Origin: Sparassis latifolia
Lineage: Eukaryota > Basidiomycota > Agaricomycetes > Polyporales > Sparassidaceae
Length of the DNA stretch: 64,000 nt
Direction: 5' to 3'
NCBI GenBank assembly: GCA_018466975.1
Contig: CM031553.1
Coordinates: 186,001-250,000 of the forward strand
Below, in pieces: positions 22,533 to 33,989 of the stretch. The notes beneath the pieces are model-generated. The model was not told where the DNA came from. It was given only the letters and a program-made list of their open reading frames with translations, and made no database searches. Position numbers and translations under genes: made by a program. Numbering within the stretch: the first letter of the stretch is position 1; every line of letters starts with the position of its first letter.

Positions 22533-23811
22533 CTATAACAGAAGTACTCTCAAGAAGATGTTTTCAATCAATGCATCCGCATCAAACGGCTCCAGGATAA
22601 GATCGAGCGCATCTCCCCAGCCATCTGGTTCCAACCCAATATCAATACTAGCCTTCATCCACTCCCAATACTCAGGCCAGAATCCAGCCGTTTCCCAGTC
22701 GAGGATCGCCGCCAGCTTCCCCTCTTCTGAGACCATGATATTGCGGGGGGCAATGTCTCCGTGAGAGAATACGATGCGGTAATCGTCCTTGAAAAGCCTA
22801 CGTTTTGACCGTGATGTAGGAAAGCCTTTCAGATCTCCATAGCAGTTTATGACTTTGCCGAGAGTGTCATGGAAGGCAGCGACGTTCGGGAATGGTCCAT
22901 AATCTGAAGGCGGTTCGTCGGCAAATATGTGGTCGAAACAGGGAGTACAGCCAAGGCCCCCAATGTACGTTCCGCGCAACAATCGAAGAGAATTCATGTG
23001 GACCCTAAGTTGTTCGATCAGAGCGTCCTTCAAGGCTGCCGTCATATCTGGCCAGGCATCCTCCAGGGTACGACGGGTATGAACTCCATGAATAAAAAGA
23101 GCTCAGACTTGTACTCATAAATGCCATGTATCTTCATTCCGAAGCAGGCTCGCTGAGTGAATCATGGAAAGAGGATATGGCGACGAACCTGAGGGACAGG
23201 AACGGAAGTGTAGGCTGAAACGTAGAGGATTGCTGCGACCTCTCGAAGGGAAATGCTTTGCCCATATTTCACCACCAGCGTTTCTGTGACTTTTGGCACG
23301 ATGGATCCGCCTTGTTCTGAAAGCACAGGAGCGTTGAACACTTCCTCTGAAGAAGGGAGATTGGTGTGTACGTCAGGCGACCACTCGCGAGGTTCCGTAT
23401 AGACGTCTGGCAGAGACAGCGCTGGGCTATCGCGCGATGCAGTAGTGAAACATTCGACTATGGCGCGTGTTCGAGAGTCTATAGAATGAGTGAACATTAC
23501 GGGCCACGACTTAACCTCGAGAGACCTCTCAGCTCACAGGAAAGAGAATCGTGAACCAATCTCGCATCCCTTAAACACCACAGAGCAGCTAGGGAGTCGC
23601 GCAGGGGAAGCTTTGAAAGTTTGCCATAGAGTTCTCGTATTGCTTCAACCTCCTTTTCAGAGAGTGTGGAGAGGGTCTGATCGGAGCCGTTTAGGAGGCT
23701 GTCATAGACACGAAGAAATGAATCAAAAAGAAGGCTCTCGGTCTCAACAGCTTGGACATCCAAGGGTACAAGCGTTGCCATCTGTGCACTTGTGGACATA
23801 GTACCGCACAA
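22533..23811 (-). pseudogene. APH-like phosphotransferase C (one-base frameshift)
   Basis: This is the most complete of three related kinases. Exon 1 (23811-23538) starts MCGTMSTSAQ and ends HDSLS. A 59-nt intron (23537-23479) splices in phase to the N-lobe exon, which contains LVVKYG (ATP-anchoring Lys) and ends VPVPQ at 23189. A 36-nt intron (23188-23153) may follow. After it come the hinge (LFLFMEFIP) and the C-lobe with VFSHGDIAPRNIM (HGD catalytic loop plus Asn) and AILDWETAGFWPEYWEW (DxE metal site), which define aminoglycoside-phosphotransferase/choline-kinase-like proteins. Near 23075 the frame breaks: the paralogues have one more base just after the hinge proline. All catalytic residues remain, so the lesion is recent or a sequencing error. 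The substrate is unknown; such fungal expansions are rarely antibiotic-resistance enzymes. Confidence 0.75.
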
Positions 23812-24799
23812 GTAGATTGCTGTGCGCTGATCTGGTGTATCGATGTAAGGTCTAATCTTCTAGGCTCAGAGTTTCCTGAGTGACGCAAGATATAGGGATG
23901 TGCCTATTGCACGCCAGAATCCGTCATGAAACGGCGACATGCATCGGGCTTCGCGACGTACCTGGTGAGCAGCCAGATGATGGTCGGAGTGAAAGGACGG
24001 CTGGAGCCCCTTTCCGTCCGGCCGCTCACCAAGGGAGTCGGTGGTGCTACGCTGCCGCACGAGAGGCAGGTGTCGCTGTTTCCGGCGGCGGAAGCAGGCA
24101 CAGCCCGGGGACTGTGCCAGTTGGCCATTGTTGGGCGCAGCGCAGGGTCAATTAGACTTGTAAAATAAATCTATTAAAACCGATGAAACGGTGAAACGGA
24201 TGAAATTAGCTGACTACGCCAACGTTGAAACGAGGAAACGGCTGACTACGCTATATGACTAGCTCAGGTACGTAAGAGGCACCTCGTCAGCCACAACGAA
24301 AGGATGTAAATACAGTGAAAAATGGAATGGTGTTTAGGAAGAAGGGAGAAGGTGAGCAAGATGTGGTGGAAGGGATAGTTGAGGAGGAGAGAAGGTACGC
24401 TGTGTGTGCGGGTGAGTGCGCCGCTTATATTCTCCCCAAATACGGCCGGCCAGCCGAATGCCACTGGTGTGCCAAGTTTGCATGAAGCGGACACACAGGC
24501 GTCGGTGCGTGGACGTGGCAGGAGCACCCTGAGAACGTTGGGCTCAGCCATAACCATCCGCCGTGACATGTCACGTGCAGGAGCCTTACATTGAAAATTA
24601 AAAAACTTCGCAGTGCAGAGCTCTTTGAGAGAACAAAAATGATAAAAATTCGGAGTTCTTAGCCGCTAATTTTTATCGTTTGAAGAATGGCCTTCCGTTG
24701 AGTTCTTGCAATGTAGTTAGTTTTACAAGACAAGTGCAATGCACGTGACATTGGAGGGATGTGGCTGAGCCCAACCTTATATAGATCGCCATGCTGTTG
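23812..24799. other. Spacer between the divergent kinase pseudogenes
   Basis: An 80-codon frame (23926-24168, +) and a 101-codon frame (24264-24569, -) are present, but neither matches a known family. Short imperfect repeats of GAAACG and GCTGACTACGC occupy 24177-24255. The two flanking kinase genes point away from each other, so promoters for both would have lain here. Confidence 0.4.
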
Positions 24800-25760
24800 A
24801 CACCGAGGATGTTCTAGTTTAATTCATTTCTTCGTATCTACGACACTCTCGTAAGCCACCCCTCCGATGCAGCGCTATCAACTCCTTGTGAAAACGAAGC
24901 CCAGGCAATACGAGAAAAGTATGACAAACTTTCAGAGCTGCCTCTTCTCGAATACCTTGCCTTATGTTGTTTGAGGGACGCGCCTGCGAGGTCCGTTCAT
25001 GACACTGTTGCTTGTGAGTTCAGTGAACCGTGATTATCAAGACCGCAGTCTACGACGTTTACTAATTTTTTAGACTTTCAAACACGCGCTATCGTCGAAC
25101 GTTCCATGACTCCGTTGCGCGACGACCCTCTGTCGTCTAAGGCAGACATCGTTACGGAACCCTGCCAGTGGTCACCCAACGAACACATCCATCTTCCCGC
25201 TCCAGAAGAAGTATTCAGTGCTCCTGTGCTTTCAAAGAAAGACGGATTCGTCGTGGCGAAAGTCACAGAACTGCTGGTAGTCAAGTACGGGCGACGTGTT
25301 TTCCCCGCGAGGTCGCCGCAATCCGCTACGTTTCAGCACACACGTCTATTCCTGTCCCTCAGGTTCGTCGCTTTACCTTATTTCCATGATTTGCTCAGTG
25401 AACGTGCTTTCGGAACGAAGATACGTGGCACGTATAAATACGACTCCCAGGTTTTCTTCTTCATGGATTTCATGCCTGGTCGTTCCTTGGATGAAGTTTG
25501 GCCCGAGATGACTCCCGCTGCAAAGTCCATTTTGGTCGAGCAGCTCCGGGACCATTACTCTCGTCTCAAATCACTGACTGAGACGTACATTGGAGGCCTC
25601 GGCCGTACTCCTGCTTTTGACACCGTATTTGAGAACTTGAAGTCCGACGATCGTGGTCCGTTCTCGAGCGTTACTGCCTTTCACGATGCCCTCTACCGTG
25701 CTTTCAAAGTGTGCATCGACAGAAATAGTCCACTTTCCGGATCTAACCGATGGTGCTCTG
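24800..25760 (+). pseudogene. APH-like phosphotransferase B (truncated, frameshifted)
   Basis: The N-terminal part (FLRIYDTLV, then CENEAQAIREKYDKLSELP) parallels exon 1 of the kinase at 22533-23811. It reaches a GTGAGT donor at 25014, and a 60-nt intron (25014-25073, with ACTAAT branch site) splices in phase to FQTRAIVERS and LLVVKYG. Lesions: no usable start and a frame slip near 24818, and a missing base in the C-run near 25311-25314 that shifts the frame before the VPVPQ segment. The 3' half is also lost: after residue stretch SVTAFHDALYRAFKVC the sequence becomes repeat-unit DNA at about 25730, so the HGD and DWE catalytic motifs are absent. The middle is nearly identical to the fragment at 4651-5067. 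Confidence 0.75.
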
Positions 25761-28700
25761 CGACGGATGAATCCGATCTGCATGGCTGCTGTCCACATGG
25801 ATATCCCCGTCTACATGAACGCAGCAGATTTCGTGGCCCACATACCTCAGGTCGCGCAGCAACCGGAACGGAGAATATCCAGGTGCAAATCTACAGCACT
25901 AATATCGAATCGCGATGATTTTTCTCCTGTCGCACCTGCATCCTCGACTCGACTCAACTTACCGAGGTACGATTCTCGATGATGTCACGGTGCGTATCGG
26001 ATGGCCGGTCCAGCCAGCTGTGCCCATCAGGATATCCGGTCAAGAATATGTCGTTTTTATAAGTTGTCGCTGTCGATGTAATTGTTGTGGGCCGTGTTTC
26101 GTTCATTAAGTCTCGGGCCGCCTGTCTATTTAATTCACTCGGAGCACATGCGAACTCCGCCACCTGAATAGCAGAGATTTTGCTGCCGATCGTACTACTG
26201 GTACGGCGCACTGTGTTATTGGGGGCTTGGACCGCGACGCGTCCATCACATGATCTATGGAAGTCCGGGCCCTCCTTGTTCAGAAGAGGAAAGCCAGAAG
26301 GATCATGATGATCATGAACGCATGAACGGTCGCCAGCTCACTCAGGCTGCAGCAATTCGGATTGAACACCCTTGAAGCTTGAATAGCGGCGCCGCCCTCG
26401 TGCTATTGCTCTGACGTATGATACATCTGCCGTGGAGACTTGTCAGTTTTTTTTCCCCCTCGGCTTGAAGACTCGGAGCGCAGTTTCGTGTGACGATCTC
26501 TCTTGCAGCCCTCTGAAGGATTTTTCGGACAGACAAGGCCGGTTGCGTGATAGGACTTACCGGTGAGCACCAGCGGCATAAGTATGTAGAGAGAAGTTAA
26601 CAGTGTTATGTCTCGAATGGCTACCCACAGACGATGCACGAGGTTCGCACTCGTTTTCGCGAAGAACGGACTGAATACAGTACCGAGCGAATCGTAGGTT
26701 AGCGTCCGCGATCCCGGGAATATCAGCTGACGTGAGGTCCTCGTACGCTTCTTCTGTGATAGGTGTACAGGAGCGATCTTGAGGGATCCATTTCGCGCGC
26801 AGTACCGTGAAGCTGTGTCGACAATTTATCTTTCTCCACCATCGTGGAGATCTGATCATCCCGGACAATCCTGATACTCTGCCGTTGTCTATTTATCCCA
26901 GATGCATCGGAATCATCGGACATTTAAACGGGCCGGGGCACATATGTCCTTGTTATATCCGTCGGCTTGCGTGTAGGTCCTCTTGAGACTGCTGTAGCAA
27001 ACTATCCTAGTGTCCGACGGATTCAACCGTTTTCCCTAATAACCTGCCTTATAGTGAGTATACGATCGTCAGACTGTATGCTGTGAAGGGCTAACCATGG
27101 TAGGCACATTTAGATGTGACAAATTCGCCATCCACGACCTTACGTGGTATCGCACGTATCGTATAGCAGGCAAGGTGTACGCAAGACACTGGAAATATCC
27201 GAACTGCTACGTGCGTTGCCGCCGATGGAGGAGAGAAATCTATCTTGTTATTACAGGTCGTTGTGATGCACTTTATCCCGTCAGTGTCAAATATCTACGC
27301 TATGTCTTCGTGAAACGCGCTGACGTTGTAGCCAAAACATATCCAGCACTATGCTTTGACACACTTGACTGAACGTCTGATGCGCTCTTGGACGATCTTC
27401 AAACGGAAGTGGATTGACGAAGGTCCCAGGCGAGCAGACCGAGTGGCACAGTTTGATCGTGTGCGTCAAACAAAGCAATCCATGGCCGCGTCACGTTGCA
27501 TAAGTGTGCTTTGTTTAAAACGGTTTCCGCGCCACTTAGTTCGACATTTTGCGCTTTGACCTTTACCACCACCATCACCACCGCTGCCACCTTTGTTATC
27601 CTTTGCACCAAGCACGATCATGTTCTCGACACCTTACCCTCATGCCGCTTCAATGCACGGAATGTGGCCACTCGCCGACTCTCACCCAACCGTTGGCAAT
27701 TCGAACGTAAGAACATCGCTCTCTTTTATTCTGCGTCTCTGCTGACGTTTCTCCACGATACCAGAACGTTGCCTCGAATCCGTTTGGGACCATCGGATAT
27801 GCCGCAGAGCCTCTCAATCTGCCACTGGGAGGCACAGAGTGGGATATCGACCCATGGTGGCATAGCCAGGGCCACAACAAGTCTGAGGCCACTCTGTCAG
27901 ACGAGTCGTTAGAGCTCCTCTTGGGTCCCGAACCCGAGAAGGTCCCCGATTTTGTGCCCTTCCCCGACTTTGCACCTGCCTTCGATTTCGACCCTGCCGA
28001 ATTCGTGGCCGCTGCGTCGCCGACACTGATCTCCTCTCCTTCGATGTTCTTCTCCGCTCCTGAACCTGTGCCCTACCCTGTCCATAATGCACCGACTCCA
28101 CCCGCTCATCCACTCCTACCTATGGCCACAGTGGTCTCCGGTTCTGTACCGAGCACCGTTCCTTCACTTCCTCTCCCCGCCGCCCCTGCCCCGGTTTCTC
28201 CGATCACCTCCACTCCCGGTTCTGCACCTACGACTGGAAAGAGAACGAAGCGCGCGCTGTCCGACAGTGACTCTGCTGAGAGTTCGCAAACAGCGGCCAG
28301 GCCAGCGAAGAAGGCTCGGAAGTCAAAGGCAGTAGTCGAGGCCACCGATGTGGCTGCCACGGACAATAGTGAGGAGAGTGTCCTCCCTCGACAGATTATC
28401 ACTGACACAGCTGCAGATTATGCATCGCCGACGGTCAGTACTCTGCTGCACATCATGCAGGGGTTCGCGACGAAGCACTGGAGCACTCCGCGTGAGGTGA
28501 TCGATCTGACCATCGACGAGGATCACCCCACGGTCTTGAAGACCACGAGGGAGCTCGGCGAGTTCACCAAGAGGGTTCTCGCAGAATCTGTTCCGAAGGG
28601 TGCTCGCGGTGGGCGAATGTGTGGCCCTGCGAAGTTTGCAGTGGCTCCAACACCCGCAGCGGTTCTAGAGTCCAGGGCTGTATCCTCCGTGACGGCGGCG

Positions 28701-30245
28701 ACAGGTTGCAAGAGTAGGGCGACTGCGACGGACTCGAGCGATGGTCCACAAGATGCGGTCCCTGCAGCGAAGAGGAAGACTAGGGCTCCGCGGAAGAAGA
28801 GGAATGCGGGAGTGGCGAGCAAGGGGAAAGCTGTGGAAGGGAAGGATGGTTCACCGCATGCCACGAAGGGAACAGCGACCACTTCATCGTTGAATGTTCG
28901 TGCGAAGGGCAAGCGGCCGGCGCGTAATGTGGGCCCACCGACCATTCCGCCTCCCGTGATAGCTGCGCCTGTCGACTTCATGCACCGTCCTCGTTCTTCT
29001 ACGAGTGCGAGCAGTGCAGCGGGCAGTACGCGGTCATCAAACGGGTCTACGGCTTCCGTGCCTGTCAAGAGCACATCGGCGATCCCGATGCCCGTCGTGG
29101 CTAGCAAGGTCATGTTCGACATCTTCAGCCAGTGGTGAATGTCACACCCGTGAGGGAGGGACCATATGTCTATGCCCGATATCACCCCTGGCGATCAGCG
29201 GACCACCGAAGGAGGCGGTATGCGACGCCAGCGTCGGCGACTTGCCAGCCTGTCGACAACACCAAGAGTTGGCCCATCGTTCGCTTCGCGATGCCTGTCT
29301 CCGGTGTCGTGTGGCTCACTGTGATCGATGTGGATAGGGCACACTACGGTTGCTGGTTACATCGGACTCCAGCCTGTCGAGCTCCGCTGGCCACGCAAAC
29401 TAGTTGATGCTCGTCGAGTGCATTTTGGAAGCGCTTCTGGGTAGAGAAATGGAGCTATCCGCCAGGGCTTGAAGATGCCTAGATGGCATGCATGAAATTC
29501 TTTGGTCTATGTACCTCGGCGTAGTCCAGACGAAGGCCTTGTTTATACTCTTGATGTCGTTGTTTCCTCATATATTGGTACAGATTCTTTACATCAGATG
29601 TGTGGTGTGTGAGACCTCTGCTATGAGGCATACATACTTCGGTCAGCCACAAGGCCTGAAAGCATGGTCACATACGAGTTCTGTGAATTTTGGAGTTGCG
29701 CATGAATGTTCTCAGCGGAAGGGGGTATCAGGCGGCCTGCTCGTACAGACTGCACTCCGACAACCGGCAGAAGAAGAAAAGCGATATGGTTCGCGCGCGG
29801 GCTTAATATTTGTGTATATCCATAGCGTGCATTCTCGCTGACGGTTCTAGACATACCCAGTATCAATATATCGAAGACGCTCACAGACCTTTATACCCTC
29901 AGCCGTTTACAGATACAGCCTGTAATCTACAAACTGCACCTTCGATTCGCGGAGGTCGAAGTGCGTAGTATTCGATGGTATCCCGCTCTGGGAGCACATC
30001 AGGCTCCGCTTTTGGGGAAACATATTACACTTAAGGACGTCGATGGGCCCGGGTTCAACTTCAGCAATCTCACCCTCGTGTGCGTACGAAAGCACGGCGT
30101 ACCAAACGTCCAGGGCAACGAAGCTCTTCCCGCGCGAATGGGTGCAACAGACCATAATTATACATCGCTACCGCTGGTAAACGCACCGGTCCACTCGTGG
30201 TGGGTGACGCTGCGGCCAAGGCGTCAACGCATGTCCTAGTGGTCA
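25720..30245 (+). repeat. Repeat unit, copy 2
   Basis: Colinear with units 1 and 3. It begins at the truncated 3' end of kinase B and includes a non-coding stretch (26200-27619), the two-exon gene at 27620-29138 and a tail that matches the tail of unit 3 up to about 30245. A 91-codon frame at 27097-27372 is cut short by stops in the other two units, so it is probably not a gene. Confidence 0.8.
27620..29138 (+). CDS. Repeat-unit nuclear-type protein, copy 2 (486 aa)
   Basis: Exons are 27620-27706 and 27765-29138 with the same 58-nt intron position as the other copies. Relative to copy 1 (6961-8476) there are scattered substitutions, for example NVASNPFG for NVASDLFG and an extra Thr in AASPTLISS. 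The basic clusters and the VIDLTIDED motif (from residue 274) are unchanged, and there is no frame lesion. The stop context and about 380 bp of downstream sequence are shared with the other copies. Confidence 0.75.
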
Positions 30246-32367
30246 GTTATGCCGGTGGGTATCGAAGTCGAAGCGTTCTCGAGGCCTTCTCTGACGTGGC
30301 TGACGTCGGGGGTGGGTCCGCGCGTGATCAAGATGTGTGCGCCGATCGCGTTTCCACTGGCAGCCACAGTGCTGAGTGCCCCAGCAGCGACAACGATGGC
30401 GTCGGGGCCGCCCTCAGCTACCCGTGCAAGACGAAAATACTAGCCTTCTTAATGCAGAGCTCTCCATCGGCGTGCCTCAGGGAAGACCGACGGACGAGAG
30501 TAGAACCCGCCCACCGCGCCCTCTGCCACTGCTCTCACACTCCGCCATCCCCTGCCAACTATCACGCGCTGCCATGCACCGTCTCTGTATGCTGCAACCT
30601 CCTGCCTCGTCGCACCATGCGCATAACATGAGGTAGAGTTGGAGTGGGTTCTTCAAATCATCCCACGTTGTATCAACCAATCATAAGGTATGATTTTTGT
30701 AGGGTATTGGCACTGTTCCTGACTCGGAGTGAACACAAGTCTTTGTTGACTTCCGTATTGAAATCTTTCGCAGCGTTCTCCGGTCTGATGCAAGAGCGTG
30801 GAGCAAAGAAAGCAAAATTTAGTTCTCCAGAATGGGCAGTTGGTGCGTCTTCTACTGCTTGATTGTAACATACTTTTTGAGCCATTACTCTCGTCAGCTT
30901 CCTAGCAGCGTGGTTTCTCCTAGGATATTACATTTACCCCGGTTGTGAAGTCTTACCAGCGGTGTCTGTGTAACTATGAGTTATCTTGTGTCATCGGACG
31001 CAAATGTGAAGTGTGAAAGACTCTCAACCTTATTGTGCCGTTTGCGTCTATACCCGGAGCCTACTACAGCATATATCCTCGGCAGACAACCACTCAGTAC
31101 GTGACCTGTTCATGCCCTTCCGGCTTTGGGACCAATCTCCGGCGATCGTATTCGAGGGCGACTTTGTCTATCACTCGCATAGGTGCTCCGCTGTTTTGGA
31201 GATACGGTGCCTTTCTTAGTCCGCTAATGATCGGACACGGTGCTCTCGTGACGAGCGTTCCTACGACTTAGATGACCCGCCCTCGTTGCATCCAATAGAG
31301 CTGCGCCTAACTCGTCACAAAGCCCATATGCACTGTCCACCGAATTTTGTCTCTTCCTCGAAGCGAGCTTGGGCCGTATATCTGACTCAGGGACGTGCCT
31401 ACACGCTGTTCGCTCTCTGCCCTGTCACTGTCATTCATTACTGACTGCTCTTTGCAGGGCCCTCGTCACCCAAAATCCTTTACTGAGGCGTCGCGTTATA
31501 TGGAGGCGACAAACAATCGCTCCTGGAAGAAGCCCGCGTATTGAAAGGTATCGTGGGGGTATCGCAATTTCATCGTGTTCTTGGATTCATGGTCCAGCCC
31601 CCATCGTCACATCTATGGGCGCGTGTGAGTCCGTGCAACACGCAGGGCATGGGGCCATCACTCTCGTCACCCCGGCGCCTCACGATCCACATCAGTCATT
31701 CATCGGGGCGACTGCACGCTTCATGTAATCAAACCCCGTTGTCATGTGGTTGCACGCAAGCCTAGCTTCCGGAACGCGAAGTCGACAGAGACACCATCCT
31801 CCGGGGATGGGTGATGATCTGACCACTATTTCTCATTTCGATAGCTATCTAGCACCCTCGCTCAAACTTGTGATCGCAAAACGATAGGCCCTCTAGGGTC
31901 TGTGTAGTAGTAGAACATGTGGATCAGACGGCGATCTTCGCAATTTTGAAGTCAGAGATATCACTGCGGGCGACTCCCTTGACCTGTAGGTGGAAGTGGC
32001 TGATCAAACACAATTGCAGCACGCATACGGTACGTCTGTTCCGAATTATCCTTTCTGAACGAGGGCGACATTAATGTCAATTCGATAGCTGTGAAGCCTA
32101 TATCGATATCGATGAATGCAGATACCTGACCGGGGAACGTGTTCATCATGGGCCTATCCGAAAGCACGTTTCGGCTTTCCCGGCAGCCTCACTGGAATTC
32201 GCAAATTGGACATGAGGGCGTCATGCGCGGGAAATATGTGTTGTGGGCCTTCATGAAGCCTTAGTGGTTCATCTGTATCATCGACCTCGAATGTCTGACT
32301 CGAACATCGCCAACACGTCTTCCAACGCTGAAGCTGGACCAAGTGAATTTACACTGTTGACACTCTT
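30246..32367. other. Region of gene fragments, none supported
   Basis: 30246-30370 resembles 2747-2880. At 31500-31600 a short frame reads like the N-lobe of a kinase (SLLEEARVLKGIVGVSQFHRVL), but no catalytic motif follows, so it may be a fragment or chance. The remainder shows only short frames. Confidence 0.35.
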
Positions 32368-33890
32368 GTGTTGAATGCTGATAATCATTGGTCAGCCTGG
32401 CCTGGTACTTCAGGGTCCCTAGTTCAAGAGAACGACAAGCTTGATAAACCAGGAATAGTACCCGCGGCTTCTGGTGCAGTTGAAGCCCAACTATCAAGCA
32501 CGCTCATTGATGAGGACAAGGAGCTTCGCTGCATGATCTGCAAGACAGAGAAGAATGGGCGAAAGCTGATTGTAGCGCTTGATGGGACATTGAACAAATT
32601 CGGGAGTAAGGTAGGACTCGTAGCGACACTTCTTCCCAGCAGGACTTTGACTGTCGAAGTGCAGAACTCCAACATTGTCGAAATATACACCCGTATGGAG
32701 AAGGATAGCCAACAGCGTTCTTACTACAACGGCGGCATAAAGTATGCTAACACCGCCCGCAGTACCATTTGGAAAAGGACCAAGTTGAAGCTGGGCAGTT
32801 TGTTCGACACGGCCTTCGCATGGTACATGTGCCGTATCGAAGTTGCGTCCCGTAATTTTCGGATCTTAGCCAATATGAAGGAACTTCAAATAGATCGTCC
32901 TCGGCGCCTATCGTTGGCTGGCGGATACCTACCAACCAGGAGATCAGATCTTTATGTTTGGTGCGTTTGCAGTGCATACTGTTCCACTATCGCATTATAC
33001 AGACTTTTTGTTTCAGGATTTTCGCGCGGCGCATATCAGGTCCGAGTTCTAGCAGGAATGATCGAGCAGGTGTGTATTACTTTGCATATGTGATCCCAGT
33101 ACACAAGAATCATTCTCTGCAAATAGGTCGGATTGATATATTCGGGTAACGGGGAGCATATTCCATTGTATATCCTCTTCCTCGTCTACTTCTACAACAC
33201 TGATGCTTCTCCTCCAGTGCATATGAGTTATACAAACAGGCGTACGTGTTTATATTCCACTGTCATAGACCCTTGACGTGTACTTCCCCTTCCGTGTCAC
33301 TTCTTGTGTCACACAGGGATGACAGTATGGCAAATCTCTTCAAGGAGACCTTCTCTCGTCGTGAAGTCAAAGTACACTTCTTGGGTATATGGTAATTTTT
33401 TTGCTCTATCTATCCAACACCACTATCCAACGTTATTTGGTCCAGGGGCACAGTCCCTTCTGTGGGTGCGTTCGGGGGCAAGAAGTACCATACGGGGAAT
33501 TACGACCACATCTGCCAAGTTCGGCATGCCCTTGCTCTTGATGAGCGCCGGGTCAAGTTCAATCCGGAATTTTTTGAGCCCAGTACTACAGCTGCTACAC
33601 GGAGTTATGTTTCATCGAAGGTCGGGCCGTCGTGGAATCTACTAAATGGTCTGGAAAGAAATGGAGAGCGAGAAGGCGCATACACCCATTTGAAAGAAGT
33701 CTGGTTTTCAGGCTGCCACTCAGACGTGTCAGTGTATTCAATTTGATGCATGCCTATGTAATTATGGCTTCTTAGCGGACGCGGGAACAGATCCAAAGAC
33801 AAGCTACTGGTGGAGGAGGATATACCAGCTCTCTGGATTGCAAACGAAGCACGTACGGCTGGACTCAGGTTCAAGGGATTAGTGATGTGC
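32368..33890 (+). pseudogene. DUF2235 (Tle1-like) alpha/beta hydrolase, broken
   Basis: The domain is recognisable in order: RKLIVALDGTLNKFG; after a 54-nt intron (32606-32659) NSNIVEIYTRMEKDSQ and YYNGGI; GAYRWLADTYQPGDQIF; after another intron (32960-33017) the nucleophile motif GFSRGAYQVRVLAGM; short exons giving VGLIYSGNGEHIP and AYELYKQAY; KVHFLGIW then GTVPSVGAFG; HALALDERRVKFNPEF; and HLKEVWFSGCHSDV. Lesions: between 32870 and 32890 the frame slips and a TAG lies in the expected frame. The Asp usually found in the W-D-T-V motif is Gly (WGTV). The 3' end is cut off near 33890. DUF2235 proteins are related to Tle1 phospholipases of type VI secretion and are expanded in basidiomycetes. 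The cellular role in fungi is unknown. Confidence 0.75.
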
Positions 33891-33985
33891 ACCACGGCCC
33901 GGCTCGGGCTGAAAGCCGGGGCTACGGCTCGGCTTTATAGGGCTCCAGCTTGCGCAAGGGTCAGGCCGGGCCATCGATAATGGCT
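33891..33985. mobile_element. Possible hAT-like transposon terminus
   Basis: The segment opens GTGCACCACGGCCCGGCTCGG and repeats GGCTCGG/GGCTACGG-type motifs with GGCCGGGCC near the right side. Such GGCCCGG-rich termini are typical of many hAT non-autonomous elements. Only one end is present. It joins DUF2235 sequence on the left and repeat unit 3 on the right, so it marks a rearrangement breakpoint. Confidence 0.35.
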
Positions 33986-33989
33986 CAGG

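Noticed and set aside
27097..27372. 91-codon frame upstream of the unit 2 gene
   Set aside because: The homologous sequence in units 1 and 3 has early stops, and no domain is visible.
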